Origin: Nocardioides pocheonensis
Lineage (GTDB): Bacteria; Actinomycetota; Actinomycetes; Propionibacteriales; Nocardioidaceae
Length of the DNA stretch: 48,930 nt
Reading direction: 5' to 3'
Assembly: GCF_003725535.1 (NCBI RefSeq)
Contig: NZ_RJSF01000005.1
Coordinates: 137,736 to 186,665 of the forward strand
Shown here one piece after another: positions 7,930 through 15,953 of the stretch. The notes below the pieces were generated by a model that was not told where the DNA came from, made no database searches, and worked only from the letters and a program-made list of their open reading frames with translations. The position numbers were made by a program, and so were the translations under genes. The number at the start of each line of letters is the position of its first letter. The first letter of the stretch is position 1.

Positions 7930-8514
7930 ATGGCAGACACCACGGCCCCGCGGAGCATGGCCGCGCCGCTCGCCGCGCTCACGGCGGGGGCGGTCGTCGC
8001 CGTCCTCCTCGGCGCGTTCGGCAAGGTGCACGATCCGACGCTGTCCGGTACGACGACCCTGGGCTTCCGCACCGTCATCGCGATGAAGGTCGTCCTGACG
8101 GTGGTGATCGGGGTGCTCGCGGTCCTGCAGGTCCTCGGCGCACTGTGGCTGTACGGCAAGCTCGGGATCGCGGCTCCCCGGTGGCTCGGCACGGCGCACC
8201 GCATCTCCGGGACGACGGCGCTGCTGCTGTCGGTGTTCGTCGCGTACCACTGCCTCTGGGCGCTCGGCCTCGAGACCGGCCGGTTCCACGACGGCACGCC
8301 CGTGCCGGTTCGGACCGTCGTGCACGGCGTCCTCGGCTGCGCCGTCTTCGGTGCTGTCGTCGTGAAGGTGGTCGCGGTGCGGTCCCGGCGCGCGCCCGGG
8401 TGGTTCCTGCCCGTCGCCGGCGGCGTGCTGTTCGCGCTGCTCATCGCGGCCGTACTGACCTCGGCGGGCTGGTACCTCAGCACGCACGGCTGGCCGAGCA
8501 CCGGCGGCTACTGA
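7930..8514 (+). CDS. DUF6529-type multi-spanning membrane protein
   Basis: This is a membrane protein of about 194 residues with four to five hydrophobic segments: about 14-32, 55-78 (VIAMKVVLTVVIGVLAVLQV), 98-115, 138-155 and 165-183. Conserved-looking His residues occur in the segments GTAHRISGTTALLL, VAYHCLWALG and RTVVHGVLG. This recalls DUF6529 and cytochrome b561-like four-helix proteins that hold haem by His pairs, so haem binding is a fair guess. The start at 7930 is preferred; an in-frame ATG at 7867 would add a non-hydrophobic, Arg/Pro-rich leader. No operon partner is evident. Confidence 0.78.
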   Translation: MADTTAPRSMAAPLAALTAGAVVAVLLGAFGKVHDPTLSGTTTLGFRTVIAMKVVLTVVIGVLAVLQVLGALWLYGKLGIAAPRWLGTAHRISGTTALLLSVFVAYHCLWALGLETGRFHDGTPVPVRTVVHGVLGCAVFGAVVVKVVAVRSRRAPGWFLPVAGGVLFALLIAAVLTSAGWYLSTHGWPSTGGY

Positions 8515-8545
8515 CCAGGCTGGCCCTGGAGCGCGAGACCGGAGG

Positions 8546-9187
8546 TCAGTCGGGCAGGAGCGCCCGCTTCAGCATGTCGGCCACCCAGGCGGCGTGCTTG
8601 CGACGGCTCCAGCCGAGCTCCTCGCACAGCAGCCGGCCGACGTCCGGGCTGACGATCGCGAAGATCGTGTCCGCTGCAGCGGCTTCGCTCATCCGCAACG
8701 GGCCGCGTGCGGCGAACCAGCCGGCGTACACCCGCATGTTGCCCATCCGGTTCTTCTCCAGCATCGCCAGGGTCTCGGCGACCGCGGGCTCGCTGGCGGC
8801 CGCGCTGCGCATCACGTCGAAGACGGGGCGCAGCGCCACGTTGAGCTTGGTGATGAACTCCGCGAACAGCTCGATCTGACGGACGGGGTCGGTCTCGTTC
8901 CTGACCGCCTGCGCCTCCGGTCCCTCGGCGACGTTCGCCACGGCCTCGTCGGGCACCAGCCGAAGGTCGACCATCGCCGGGATCAGTGCGGCCTTGTTGC
9001 CGAAGGCAGCGTGCACGGTGTCCCGCGCGACGCCGGCACGCTCGGCGATGTCCTTCATCGTCGCCTTCGCATAGCCCTTCTCGCGGAACAGCTCGTCGGC
9101 GGCCTGCACGATCCGGGCGCGAGTACGACGGGCCTGCTCATCGCGCACCGAGGACGAGTAGGAGCGGGTGCTCTTGACATCGGTCAC
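8546..9187 (-). CDS. TetR/AcrR-family transcriptional regulator
   Basis: This 213-residue repressor-type protein has an N-terminal TetR HTH at about 20-66 (RARIVQAADELFREKGYAKATMKDIAERAGVARDTVHAAFGNKAALI) followed by a helical ligand-binding domain. It starts with GTG at 9185-9187. It is divergent from the three-gene unit beginning at 9260, across a 72-base AT-richer gap that carries an inverted repeat and a direct repeat. It very likely represses itself and that unit. The inducer is unknown. Confidence 0.92.
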   Translation of the reverse strand: MTDVKSTRSYSSSVRDEQARRTRARIVQAADELFREKGYAKATMKDIAERAGVARDTVHAAFGNKAALIPAMVDLRLVPDEAVANVAEGPEAQAVRNETDPVRQIELFAEFITKLNVALRPVFDVMRSAAASEPAVAETLAMLEKNRMGNMRVYAGWFAARGPLRMSEAAAADTIFAIVSPDVGRLLCEELGWSRRKHAAWVADMLKRALLPD

Positions 9188-9189
9188 AA

Positions 9190-9230
9190 ATTGATCCTAC
9201 CGTCACTTTATTGATCCGACATATTGTCGG
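9190..9230. promoter_or_regulatory. Candidate TetR operator region
   Basis: The intergenic gap holds CCGACA-TAT-TGTCGG at 9216-9230, a 15-base inverted repeat with 6-bp arms. It also holds the direct repeat ATTGATCC at 9190-9197 and 9210-9217, 20 bases apart. It sits between the start codons of the TetR gene (9187) and the membrane-protein gene (9260), where an operator for both promoters would be expected. Binding is inferred from layout only. Confidence 0.55.
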
Positions 9231-9259
9231 GTGAATATTTCGACTGGTAAGGAGTCGCC

Positions 9260-9613
9260 ATGAACCTGCTCTTCACCGTCCTCGGAGCATTCACGCTCGG
9301 CCGGCTCGTCCCGCACCGTGCGGCAGCCCTGGTGACGTACCTGGTCGTCGACTCGTTCCTGTTCAGCTTCCAGACGCTCAACGTGCTGCTCACGTGGATG
9401 TCCGGGGGGAACGGGATGGGTGGCGCCTCCGGCTTCGGCGACTCTCCGACCGGGACGTTCCCGATCGACTACGCCACCGGCGAGGTGGTCGGCTACGGGG
9501 TCGTGAACCTGGCCATCACGACGGTCGGGGTGGGCCTGGTCCTGCTCGGCGCTCGTCTCCGCGACCGCCGCGCCGGGCGTGTTCCCGCCCCCGAGACCGT
9601 CACGGTCGGGTGA
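9260..9613 (+). CDS. Small two-helix membrane protein of unknown function
   Basis: This 117-residue protein has two hydrophobic stretches: MNLLFTVLGAFTLGRL with AALVTYLVVDSFLF near the N-terminus, and NLAITTVGVGLVLLGARL near the C-terminus. A Gly-rich loop (SGGNGMGGASGFGDS) joins them. AAGGAG lies 7 bases before the ATG. I do not recognise the family. It is the first gene of a plus-strand unit whose next start follows within a few bases of its stop, and it is divergent from a TetR gene, so it is probably induced by a small molecule together with the following two genes. Confidence 0.75.
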   Translation: MNLLFTVLGAFTLGRLVPHRAAALVTYLVVDSFLFSFQTLNVLLTWMSGGNGMGGASGFGDSPTGTFPIDYATGEVVGYGVVNLAITTVGVGLVLLGARLRDRRAGRVPAPETVTVG

Positions 9614-9618
9614 TCGCC

Positions 9619-10185
9619 ATGGATGTCACCGTGGACCTGGTCACCGGTCCCCCGCCACCCGAGGCGACGGCCGCGATGCAGGCCATCGAGGGGATACGCA
9701 TCGTGCCGGTCATGCTGAACACCCAGTCGGGGCCCGAAGGTCACCTCGGGCCGGAGAGCGCGGGCGCGATCCTGGTCCTTCAGGGCACGTTCGCGGCAGA
9801 GGAGCGGTTCCACGAGTTCTGGACCCACGTGATCGGTCTGATGGAGCTCCTCGCGACCGCACCCGGCTTCATCCGGCGCTACAACTTCGCCGACGGGCCG
9901 CACTACACCTTGATGGCCTGGTGGCGCACCGTCGAGGACGCACACGCCTTCTTCGCCCGGCCCGAGCACCAGGCGGCGATGCGCAGGACCTTCGAACGGC
10001 GGTGGAACTACACCCACTTCGCCGGCCTCTGGACCATGGCCGAGCAGCGCCAGCGGCTGTTCTTCTGCCAGAGCTGCGACGGCATCACCCCCTCCACCGA
10101 GTCGGCCTGCACCGGGTGCGGCTCACCCCTCCAGGACCCCTACGGAGCCCCCGATGTCCACGCAGCTGCAGGCGTTCCTCGATGA
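9619..10185 (+). CDS. Dimeric alpha/beta-barrel (ABM-like) protein with C-terminal zinc ribbon
   Basis: This protein of about 188 residues has two parts. Residues about 1-140 look like a ferredoxin-like dimeric alpha/beta-barrel as in antibiotic-biosynthesis-type monooxygenases: ILVLQGTFAAEERFHEFWTHV, APGFIRRYNF, YTLMAWWRTVEDAHAFF and PEHQAAMRR. The C-terminal 40 residues hold a four-Cys ribbon, CQSCDGITPSTESACTGCG, with CxxC...CxxC spacing. ABM-type domains act as oxygenases, haem degraders or stress proteins; the added ribbon is unusual. The start is the ATG at 9619; a GTG at 9610 overlapping the upstream stop is an alternative. Its 3' end overlaps the next gene by 32 bases. Confidence 0.78.
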   Translation: MDVTVDLVTGPPPPEATAAMQAIEGIRIVPVMLNTQSGPEGHLGPESAGAILVLQGTFAAEERFHEFWTHVIGLMELLATAPGFIRRYNFADGPHYTLMAWWRTVEDAHAFFARPEHQAAMRRTFERRWNYTHFAGLWTMAEQRQRLFFCQSCDGITPSTESACTGCGSPLQDPYGAPDVHAAAGVPR

Positions 10186-10579
10186 GTGGATCCCGGTCCA
10201 GCACAAGACCGGGATCGACATGCACAGCGGTGACACCTCCTCGTGGATCGAAGCCTGGTCGCACCGGGAGCCGGTGACCGTCTTCGGCGCCGGGGTGCGC
10301 GCCAGAGCCGGATGGGAGGCGGTCCACCGCACGATCACCTGGGTCGCGAGCGCGTTCGCCGACTGCCCGAGCTACGAGTTCGAGCTGATCACGGCCGGCG
10401 TCGAGGGCGACCTGGCCTACACCTGCGGCTTCGAGCGGTACACCGCCGTACGTCCGAGCGGAGAGACGGTGCGCAACGAGCTGCGCGTCACCCAGCTCTA
10501 CCGACGCGAGGACGGCGTCTGGAAGATCGTCCACCGGCACGGCGACCACGCCCTTCGGGTCGACCCCGGCACCGACTAG
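10154..10579 (+). CDS. SnoaL-like/NTF2-fold protein
   Basis: This 141-residue protein has the NTF2/SnoaL layout: helix STQLQAFLDEWIPVQHK, VTVFGAGVRARAGWEAVHRTITWVASAF, and strands FELITAGVEGDLAYTCGFERYTAV, LRVTQLYRREDGVWKIVHRHGDH. The closing RREDGVWKIVHRH is characteristic of the SnoaL-like/DUF4440 group. It probably binds or transforms a small molecule; the substrate is unknown. It begins inside the end of the preceding gene (32-base overlap), which makes co-expression with it nearly certain. Confidence 0.85.
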   Translation: MSTQLQAFLDEWIPVQHKTGIDMHSGDTSSWIEAWSHREPVTVFGAGVRARAGWEAVHRTITWVASAFADCPSYEFELITAGVEGDLAYTCGFERYTAVRPSGETVRNELRVTQLYRREDGVWKIVHRHGDHALRVDPGTD

Positions 10580-10628
10580 ACCCGGACCAGGCCGAGGGCG
10601 CCCAAGCGGCTTCGGCCGGCTCCACCCC

Positions 10629-12302
10629 TCAGGTCCGCGGCTCGAAGACCGCCTCGACGCGGTTGCGCCCCTGCCGCTTGGCGGCGTAGAGACGCTGGTC
10701 GGCCAACGCGATCGCGGCGGCCAGGTCGCCGCCAGGGGCGACCATCGCCAGACCGATGCTGACCGTCACGGCGAGGCCGGGCTGCAGGGACTCCCAGTCG
10801 AACGCCGCCACCCCGGCACGCAACAGCTCGCAGCGTGCGGTGGCGTCCGTCAGCGACAGGCCGTCGACCCCGACCAGGAACTCCTCGCCACCGATCCGGG
10901 CCACGAGGTCGCTCTCCCGGACACGGGCCCGGAGCGTGTGCGCGATCTGCTGGAGCACCCGGTCGCCGACCAGGTGGCCGAACCGGTCGTTGACCGTCTT
11001 GAACAGGTCGACGTCGATCATCGCCACACCGAGCGGGCGAGCGGCGCCGGCAACGGCGGCCAGCCAGAGCTCGGCGTTCCGGCGGTTGGCCAGGCCGGTC
11101 AGCGGGTCCTCGGTCGCCTGCTGCTGGAGAGCGGCCTTCTCGGCCTCGAGCTCGACCGTGCGCAGCCGGTGGAGCTCGGTCTCGAGACGGGCGTTGTCCG
11201 CCTCGAGCCGAGCGTTGTCGAGCTCGAAGTGGTGCTGGGCCATGCGCGCACGGGCCGCGGACAGCTCGTTGTGCGCGGCGCGCTCGAGACGGTGGTACTC
11301 GCGGTAGTGACGCAGCGCCGACGCCGGGTCACCCACCTGCTCGTAGGCGGCGGACAGCTCACGATGGATCTCCATCGCGACCGGCATCTCCCCGGCTTCG
11401 AGGACGCGGCCGAGTGCCTCGCACAGCTCGGTGATCGCCGTGGCGCAGTCGCCGCGCATCATCCGGACCTGCGCCCGGTGCTGCATCGCGGACGACTCGA
11501 GGGAGGGATACCCGTGGCGCGCCGCGATCGCCAGGGCGTCGCCGATCATCCGCTCTGCCCCCGCGTGATCGCCGGCGAGCGCGAGCAGCATGCCGAAGTT
11601 GTCCAGGCAGATGGACTCCCGGTAGGGGTGGCTCGCAGCGCGAGCGAGCCGGAGCGCCTCGGCAACGTGGTCCGTCGACGCGCGCAGCATCGCCTCGGCG
11701 CCGGTCGTGTCGCCGTCCGCCAGCAGCTCGGCGACCCGGTGGACGGCGTTGTCGCCGACGTTGTTGAGGATGCAGAAACGCGCCTCGTCGCCCATGCCGT
11801 CCACCATGCCGAGCGCCCGCAGGAGGTACTCCGCGCTCAGCCGGTGATTGCCCATGTTGCCGTGGACCACGCCGGTCCGGTTGTGCACCCAGTACAGAAG
11901 GTCGCGGTCGGCCAGGTCGTGGGCGATCTGGCGCGCCCTCGAGAGCACCTCGAGCGCCTCCTCGTGCATGCCGAGCTCCGTCAGGGCCAGGGCCTCCACG
12001 GTGAGCACGTTGCAGGCCACGGACCGGTCACCGGCGGTGTACTCGAGCAGCGCGACGGCATCCCGGCACGCGATGATCGCCTCCTCGTACTCGCCGAGCC
12101 GCAACAGCTGGCTGGCGAGCATGTGCAACGCGTCGGCCTGGCCGGTGGCGTCGCCGGACGACTGGGCGAGCGCGAACGCTCGCCGCGCGAGATCCGAACC
12201 GGACCGGTAGTCGCCGGCCAGCCTCGCCTCCTCGGCGAGGTCGAGCAGCGCGCGCAGCCCCACCGCGGGGGCGGCAGGTGGAGTGGCGGCGCTGGCTGTC
12301 AT
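10629..12302 (-). CDS. TPR-repeat diguanylate cyclase (GGDEF domain)
   Basis: This is a protein of about 557 residues with no signal peptide or membrane helix. Residues about 15-350 are TPR-like helical repeats (for example SGSDLARRAFALAQSSGDA, EALEVLSRARQIAHDLADRD, ALRHYREYHRLERAAH). A coiled coil follows (ELDNARLEADNARLETELHRL), then a GGDEF domain from about 395. The active-site motif is GGEEF at about 471-475, with an RxxD inhibitory site (RESD) five residues before it, so it should make cyclic di-GMP with product feedback. I chose the ATG at 12300-12302; a TTG 13 codons upstream is possible. The TPR part may sense a partner protein. Confidence 0.92.
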   Translation of the reverse strand: MTASAATPPAAPAVGLRALLDLAEEARLAGDYRSGSDLARRAFALAQSSGDATGQADALHMLASQLLRLGEYEEAIIACRDAVALLEYTAGDRSVACNVLTVEALALTELGMHEEALEVLSRARQIAHDLADRDLLYWVHNRTGVVHGNMGNHRLSAEYLLRALGMVDGMGDEARFCILNNVGDNAVHRVAELLADGDTTGAEAMLRASTDHVAEALRLARAASHPYRESICLDNFGMLLALAGDHAGAERMIGDALAIAARHGYPSLESSAMQHRAQVRMMRGDCATAITELCEALGRVLEAGEMPVAMEIHRELSAAYEQVGDPASALRHYREYHRLERAAHNELSAARARMAQHHFELDNARLEADNARLETELHRLRTVELEAEKAALQQQATEDPLTGLANRRNAELWLAAVAGAARPLGVAMIDVDLFKTVNDRFGHLVGDRVLQQIAHTLRARVRESDLVARIGGEEFLVGVDGLSLTDATARCELLRAGVAAFDWESLQPGLAVTVSIGLAMVAPGGDLAAAIALADQRLYAAKRQGRNRVEAVFEPRT

Positions 12303-12385
12303 GGGTGAAACATCGCCACGAGGCACCGATTGCTGAGCCAATTCCCGCGGAGCGTTTCATTCCGCTGCGCATGTCGGAGGCGGTC

Positions 12386-13402
12386 TCACGGCCCCACCAC
12401 CTGCACCAACGGCTCCTGCTGGGTGATGCAGTGGACTCCCCCACCCCGTGCGAACAGCGGCCGCGCGTCGACGCCGACGACCTCACGACCCGGGTACGCC
12501 GCGGCGAGACTCTCGAGCGCCGTACCGTCACGCGGGTCGTCGAACACGCACGCGACGACCCCGCCGTTGCACACGTAGTGGTTGAGGTAGCTGTAGTCGA
12601 CCGGTCCGTCCTCGTCGGTGAGCACCTCGGGTGCGGGCAGGTCGACGATCGCGAGGTCGTCGGGCACGGCGGCTCGGACGACCTCCATCACCGCGTGGTC
12701 CGGGTGCGAGTCATCCGGTTGCGCGTGCAGCAGCACGGTGCCGGGCGAGGGCATCGTGGCCACGATGTCCACGTGCCCTCGGGTGCCGAACTCGTCGTAG
12801 TCCCGGGTGAGCCCGCGCGGCAGCCACACCACCCGCTGCACTCCCAGCGTCCGGCGCAGCTCCTCCTCGACGGACGCGCGGGTCCAGGACGGGTTCCGGC
12901 CGGGATCGAGCTGCACCGTCTCCGTGACGAGCACGGCGCCCTGCCCGTCGACATGGATGCCGCCGCCCTCGTTGACCATCGCCGAGGGGACGACGGTCGC
13001 ACCGGCCCACTCGGCGACCTGACAGGCGACTCTGGCGTCGTGCTCCCAGCGGGCCCAGGGCTGGGCGCCCCAGCCGTTGAACACCCAGTCGACCGCACCG
13101 AGCCCGTCGGGGCCGACGACGAAGGTCGGCCCGATGTCACGCATCCAGGCGTCGTCGAGCGGCGCCTCGAGCACCTCGACGTCGCTGCCGAGCCAGTCGC
13201 GGGCGACCCTCGCCGCAGAGGGGTCGGCGACCATCCGCACCGGCTCGAACTCCGCGACCGCGTGCGCCACGGCCGCCCAGACGCCCCGGGCCTCGTCGGC
13301 ATCGGCCTCGGAGTCACCGAGCGTGTAGCCCGCCGAGGGCCACGCCATCCAGGTGCAGCGGTGCGGTTCGGTCTCGGCCGGCATCCGCCAGCGCGGGCTC
13401 AC
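12386..13402 (-). CDS. aguA: Agmatine deiminase family protein
   Basis: This 338-residue member of the peptidyl-arginine-deiminase fold would convert agmatine to N-carbamoylputrescine plus ammonia. Family marks are MPAETEPHRCTWMAWP at the N-terminus, LDDAWMRDIGPTFV, the catalytic His region NEGGGIHVDGQG, and the catalytic Cys at about 325 in GGGVHCITQQEP. The GTG start at 13400-13402 overlaps the stop of the upstream carbon-nitrogen hydrolase as GTGA. It is the last gene of a four-gene operon with a permease, an amidohydrolase and an AguB-like enzyme, which together suggest use of agmatine or a related guanidine as nitrogen and carbon source. Confidence 0.92.
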   Translation of the reverse strand: MSPRWRMPAETEPHRCTWMAWPSAGYTLGDSEADADEARGVWAAVAHAVAEFEPVRMVADPSAARVARDWLGSDVEVLEAPLDDAWMRDIGPTFVVGPDGLGAVDWVFNGWGAQPWARWEHDARVACQVAEWAGATVVPSAMVNEGGGIHVDGQGAVLVTETVQLDPGRNPSWTRASVEEELRRTLGVQRVVWLPRGLTRDYDEFGTRGHVDIVATMPSPGTVLLHAQPDDSHPDHAVMEVVRAAVPDDLAIVDLPAPEVLTDEDGPVDYSYLNHYVCNGGVVACVFDDPRDGTALESLAAAYPGREVVGVDARPLFARGGGVHCITQQEPLVQVVGP

Positions 13403-14343
13403 GGGTGGTCGGGCCGCGCGAGCGCGGCGTACGTGTCGGGGCGGCGCGTGCCGAAGAACGGGAACAGCGTGAGCCAGTCCCGTCGCTGGTCGAGGTCGAG
13501 GTCCGCCACCAGCACGGCCTCCTCGTCGCGCGGCGCCTCGACGAGCACGCGCCCGTACGGGTCGACGACGAACGACGACCCGTAGAACGTCAGCTCGCCC
13601 TCCACCCCCGTGCGGTTCGGCACCACGACGAACAGGCCGTTGGCGATGGCGTGTCCGACGATCACCTGTCGCCACAGCGGCTGGGTGTCGAAGTCGGGGT
13701 GGTCCGGCTCGGAGCCGATCGCGGTCGGGTACGCGAGCAGGTCGGCCCCCTGCAGGCCGTAGATCCGCGCCACCTCGGGGAACCACTCGTCCCAGCAGGT
13801 CGGAAGCCCGAGCCGCAGGTCCAGCTCATCGACGTCGTGCACGGGGTAGGCGTCGTCGGCCGGCCCCGGCCGGAAGTACGCGTCCTCGCCGTACCCCTCC
13901 GTCACCGGGATGTGCGTCTTCCGCGTCCGTGCGACAACCCGGCCCGACGGGTCCACCAGCACCGCGGTGTTGAAGCCGAGCCCGTCGCCGGTGCCGTCCG
14001 GGTCGGCGCGCTCGTAGAGCGACGCGTGCACGAACACGCCGTGGCGGCGGGCAGCGTGCGACGCGAACGCCACCGTGGGCCCGGTCTCGAGGTCCTCCGC
14101 CGACGCCGCCGGTACGCCGACCGGTGGCTGGTACGCCGGGTACCGCGACAGCGTCAGCTCCGGCAGGAAGACCACCTGCGCGCCGGCACCCGCGGCCAGG
14201 TCGATGCCTTCTCCGAGCACCTTCGCCAGGTCGTCCGCGTCCTCGCGCCAGGCGTGCTGGACCAGCCCGACCCGCACGGTCGCCCGCGCCGGCGGGTCGA
14301 CGCGCGCCGGAGAGTCGAGTGCCGAGCCGGTGACGAGCCTCAT
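13399..14343 (-). CDS. aguB: Carbon-nitrogen hydrolase, N-carbamoylputrescine amidase-like
   Basis: This is a 314-residue nitrilase-superfamily enzyme with the Glu-Lys-Cys triad visible: Glu62 in FLPELTLSRYP, Lys142 in RKTHIP and Cys183 in PTCWDEWFPE. The CWDEWFPE context is that of N-carbamoylputrescine amidases, which hydrolyse the agmatine-deiminase product to putrescine, CO2 and ammonia. The ATG overlaps the upstream stop as ATGA, and its own stop overlaps the agmatine deiminase start. About 25 residues precede the first strand (VRVGLVQ), a little longer than usual, so a shorter start is not excluded. The aguB name rests on motif plus context. Confidence 0.88.
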   Translation of the reverse strand: MRLVTGSALDSPARVDPPARATVRVGLVQHAWREDADDLAKVLGEGIDLAAGAGAQVVFLPELTLSRYPAYQPPVGVPAASAEDLETGPTVAFASHAARRHGVFVHASLYERADPDGTGDGLGFNTAVLVDPSGRVVARTRKTHIPVTEGYGEDAYFRPGPADDAYPVHDVDELDLRLGLPTCWDEWFPEVARIYGLQGADLLAYPTAIGSEPDHPDFDTQPLWRQVIVGHAIANGLFVVVPNRTGVEGELTFYGSSFVVDPYGRVLVEAPRDEEAVLVADLDLDQRRDWLTLFPFFGTRRPDTYAALARPDHP

Positions 14344-15953
14344 GCGCCCGCTCCCACCCGCTCCGCCTGGTGTGAGACGGCTCCCTCCACGACGGTCAGC
14401 ATGATCGGAGCATCGACCAGCTCGTCGGCCGGCGCAACCAAAGGGTCGACCGCGAACGCGGTCAGGTCCGCACGCTTGCCGACCTCGAGGGTGCCGGCGA
14501 CGTCGTCCTCGCCCACCGACCAGGCGGCGTGGGTGGTGTAGCCCTCGAGCGCCATCCGGGCGGAGATCGCCTGCTCCGGCCCGATCGGCGTGCGGTCGGG
14601 AGCACCGCCGCGCCGGCGCAGCTGGGCCGCAGCGAGGATCCCGCGCGGGTCGACGTCGGCGATCGGCCAGTCGGAGCCGAGCGCGACCCGCACGCCTGCC
14701 TGGCGCAGGTCCCGGACCCGCCAGCCGCGGCTTGCCCGCACCGGCCCGAGCCGGGTCGACCAGTTGTCGCTGTGGTCGGCAGCGACGTACTCCGTGCAGT
14801 GCGTCGGCTGCATGCTCGCCGTCACCGGCAGCCGGCCGAACTCCGCCACCAGGTCGTCGGGGATGGTCTCGATGTGCTCGATCCGGTGGCGGACCTGCCT
14901 GCCGGTGGCCGAGAGTGCACGCAGCACGTGCCGCACGCCCTCGTCGCCGATCGCGTGCGTTGCCGTGGGCACTCCGTGCGCGTCGAACCAGGCGATCGCG
15001 CGGGCGTACGCCGCCGGGTCGGGCCAGTACGCCGACGTGCACTCGCCGTGGCTGTCCGGCTCGGTGAGCCACGCGGTGCCGTTGTCGACGGTGCCGTCGA
15101 TGAACAGCTTCACGCCGCCCACGTGCCAGCGCCGACCCCCGGTGCCCTGCAGCGCCGCGAGCGCTGCCCAGTCGTCCTCGTCGGTGCCCGGCTGCGCCCA
15201 GGGCGAGCAGCGCAGCCGGATCGGCAGGTCGCGATCGGCCTCGATCCGCTGGTAGACCCCGGACGCCCGTGCCACGTGCTCCATCGCGTGGGCGCCGGTG
15301 ATCCCGACACGGGCCATCGCGGCCAGCGCGTCGTGCACATGGTCCGCGACCTCGTCGTCGGTCGCGGTGGGCACGTGGCCGTCGACGAGCGCGATCGCGG
15401 CCGCCTCCAGCAGGAAGCCGGTCGGCCTGCCGTCGGCGTCGCAGACGACCTCGGACTTCTGGTCGAAGACCCGGGGTCCGTCGACGCCGGCGATCCGCAG
15501 CGCGGTCGTCGACGCCAGTGCGGAGTGGGCGTCGAAGAGCCGGAGCAAAGCGGGCCGGCCACCGACGGCGTCGTCGATGTCGGCCGACGTCAGGCCTCGG
15601 CCGGGCGCGACGTTGGGGTCCAGCCCCCATCCCAGCACCCACGCGTCCGGCGCGAGGGTGGCCGCCCGGTCGGCGAGGGCGCGGCGTACGCCGTCGAGGT
15701 CCAGGCCGAGCAGCCCGACACCGCGGGTGAGCTCGGCGCCGTTGACGGGGTGGATGTGTGCGTCGACGAGACCGGGCGTGACGGTGGCCGACCCCAGGTC
15801 GATGACCCGGGTCGAGGATCCCCGCCACGTCGCGACGTCGTCGCGGGTCCCGAGAGCGGCGATCCGGCCGGACCGGACGGCGACCGCAGTGACGCCGGTG
15901 TCGGCGTCGGCCATCGTCCGGATCCGGTCGGCGCAGACCACGAGATCGATCAC
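14340..15953 (-). CDS. Amidohydrolase family protein (YtcJ-like, amidohydrolase 3)
   Basis: This is a 537-residue metal-dependent hydrolase. The first metal motif is GLVDAHIHPVNG near residue 65, HAIGDEG and RIEHIE supply later His ligands, and GSDWPIADVDPRGIL holds the conserved Asp. The C-terminus GTLEVGKRADLTAFAVDP is the usual small beta-sandwich end. Members hydrolyse amide or cyclic C-N bonds; the substrate is unknown. Its place between a permease and agmatine-degrading genes suggests that it frees agmatine, or a related amine, from an acylated or cyclic form. The GTG start overlaps the permease stop (GTGA) and its stop overlaps the next start (ATGA). Confidence 0.9.
   Translation of the reverse strand: MIDLVVCADRIRTMADADTGVTAVAVRSGRIAALGTRDDVATWRGSSTRVIDLGSATVTPGLVDAHIHPVNGAELTRGVGLLGLDLDGVRRALADRAATLAPDAWVLGWGLDPNVAPGRGLTSADIDDAVGGRPALLRLFDAHSALASTTALRIAGVDGPRVFDQKSEVVCDADGRPTGFLLEAAAIALVDGHVPTATDDEVADHVHDALAAMARVGITGAHAMEHVARASGVYQRIEADRDLPIRLRCSPWAQPGTDEDDWAALAALQGTGGRRWHVGGVKLFIDGTVDNGTAWLTEPDSHGECTSAYWPDPAAYARAIAWFDAHGVPTATHAIGDEGVRHVLRALSATGRQVRHRIEHIETIPDDLVAEFGRLPVTASMQPTHCTEYVAADHSDNWSTRLGPVRASRGWRVRDLRQAGVRVALGSDWPIADVDPRGILAAAQLRRRGGAPDRTPIGPEQAISARMALEGYTTHAAWSVGEDDVAGTLEVGKRADLTAFAVDPLVAPADELVDAPIMLTVVEGAVSHQAERVGAGA

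Noticed and set aside
8515-8529. CCAGG/CCTGG hairpin between the DUF6529-type and TetR genes
   Set aside because: The 5-bp stem is too weak to be called a terminator.
10590-10617. GGCCGA/TCGGCC inverted repeat between the SnoaL-like and GGDEF genes as a terminator
   Set aside because: The stem is short, with a 16-base loop and no T-run; such repeats are frequent by chance in DNA this rich in G+C.
12303-12341. TTG start 13 codons upstream for the TPR-GGDEF protein
   Set aside because: It is possible, but the ATG at 12300-12302 is the more usual codon and no better ribosome-binding site supports the TTG.
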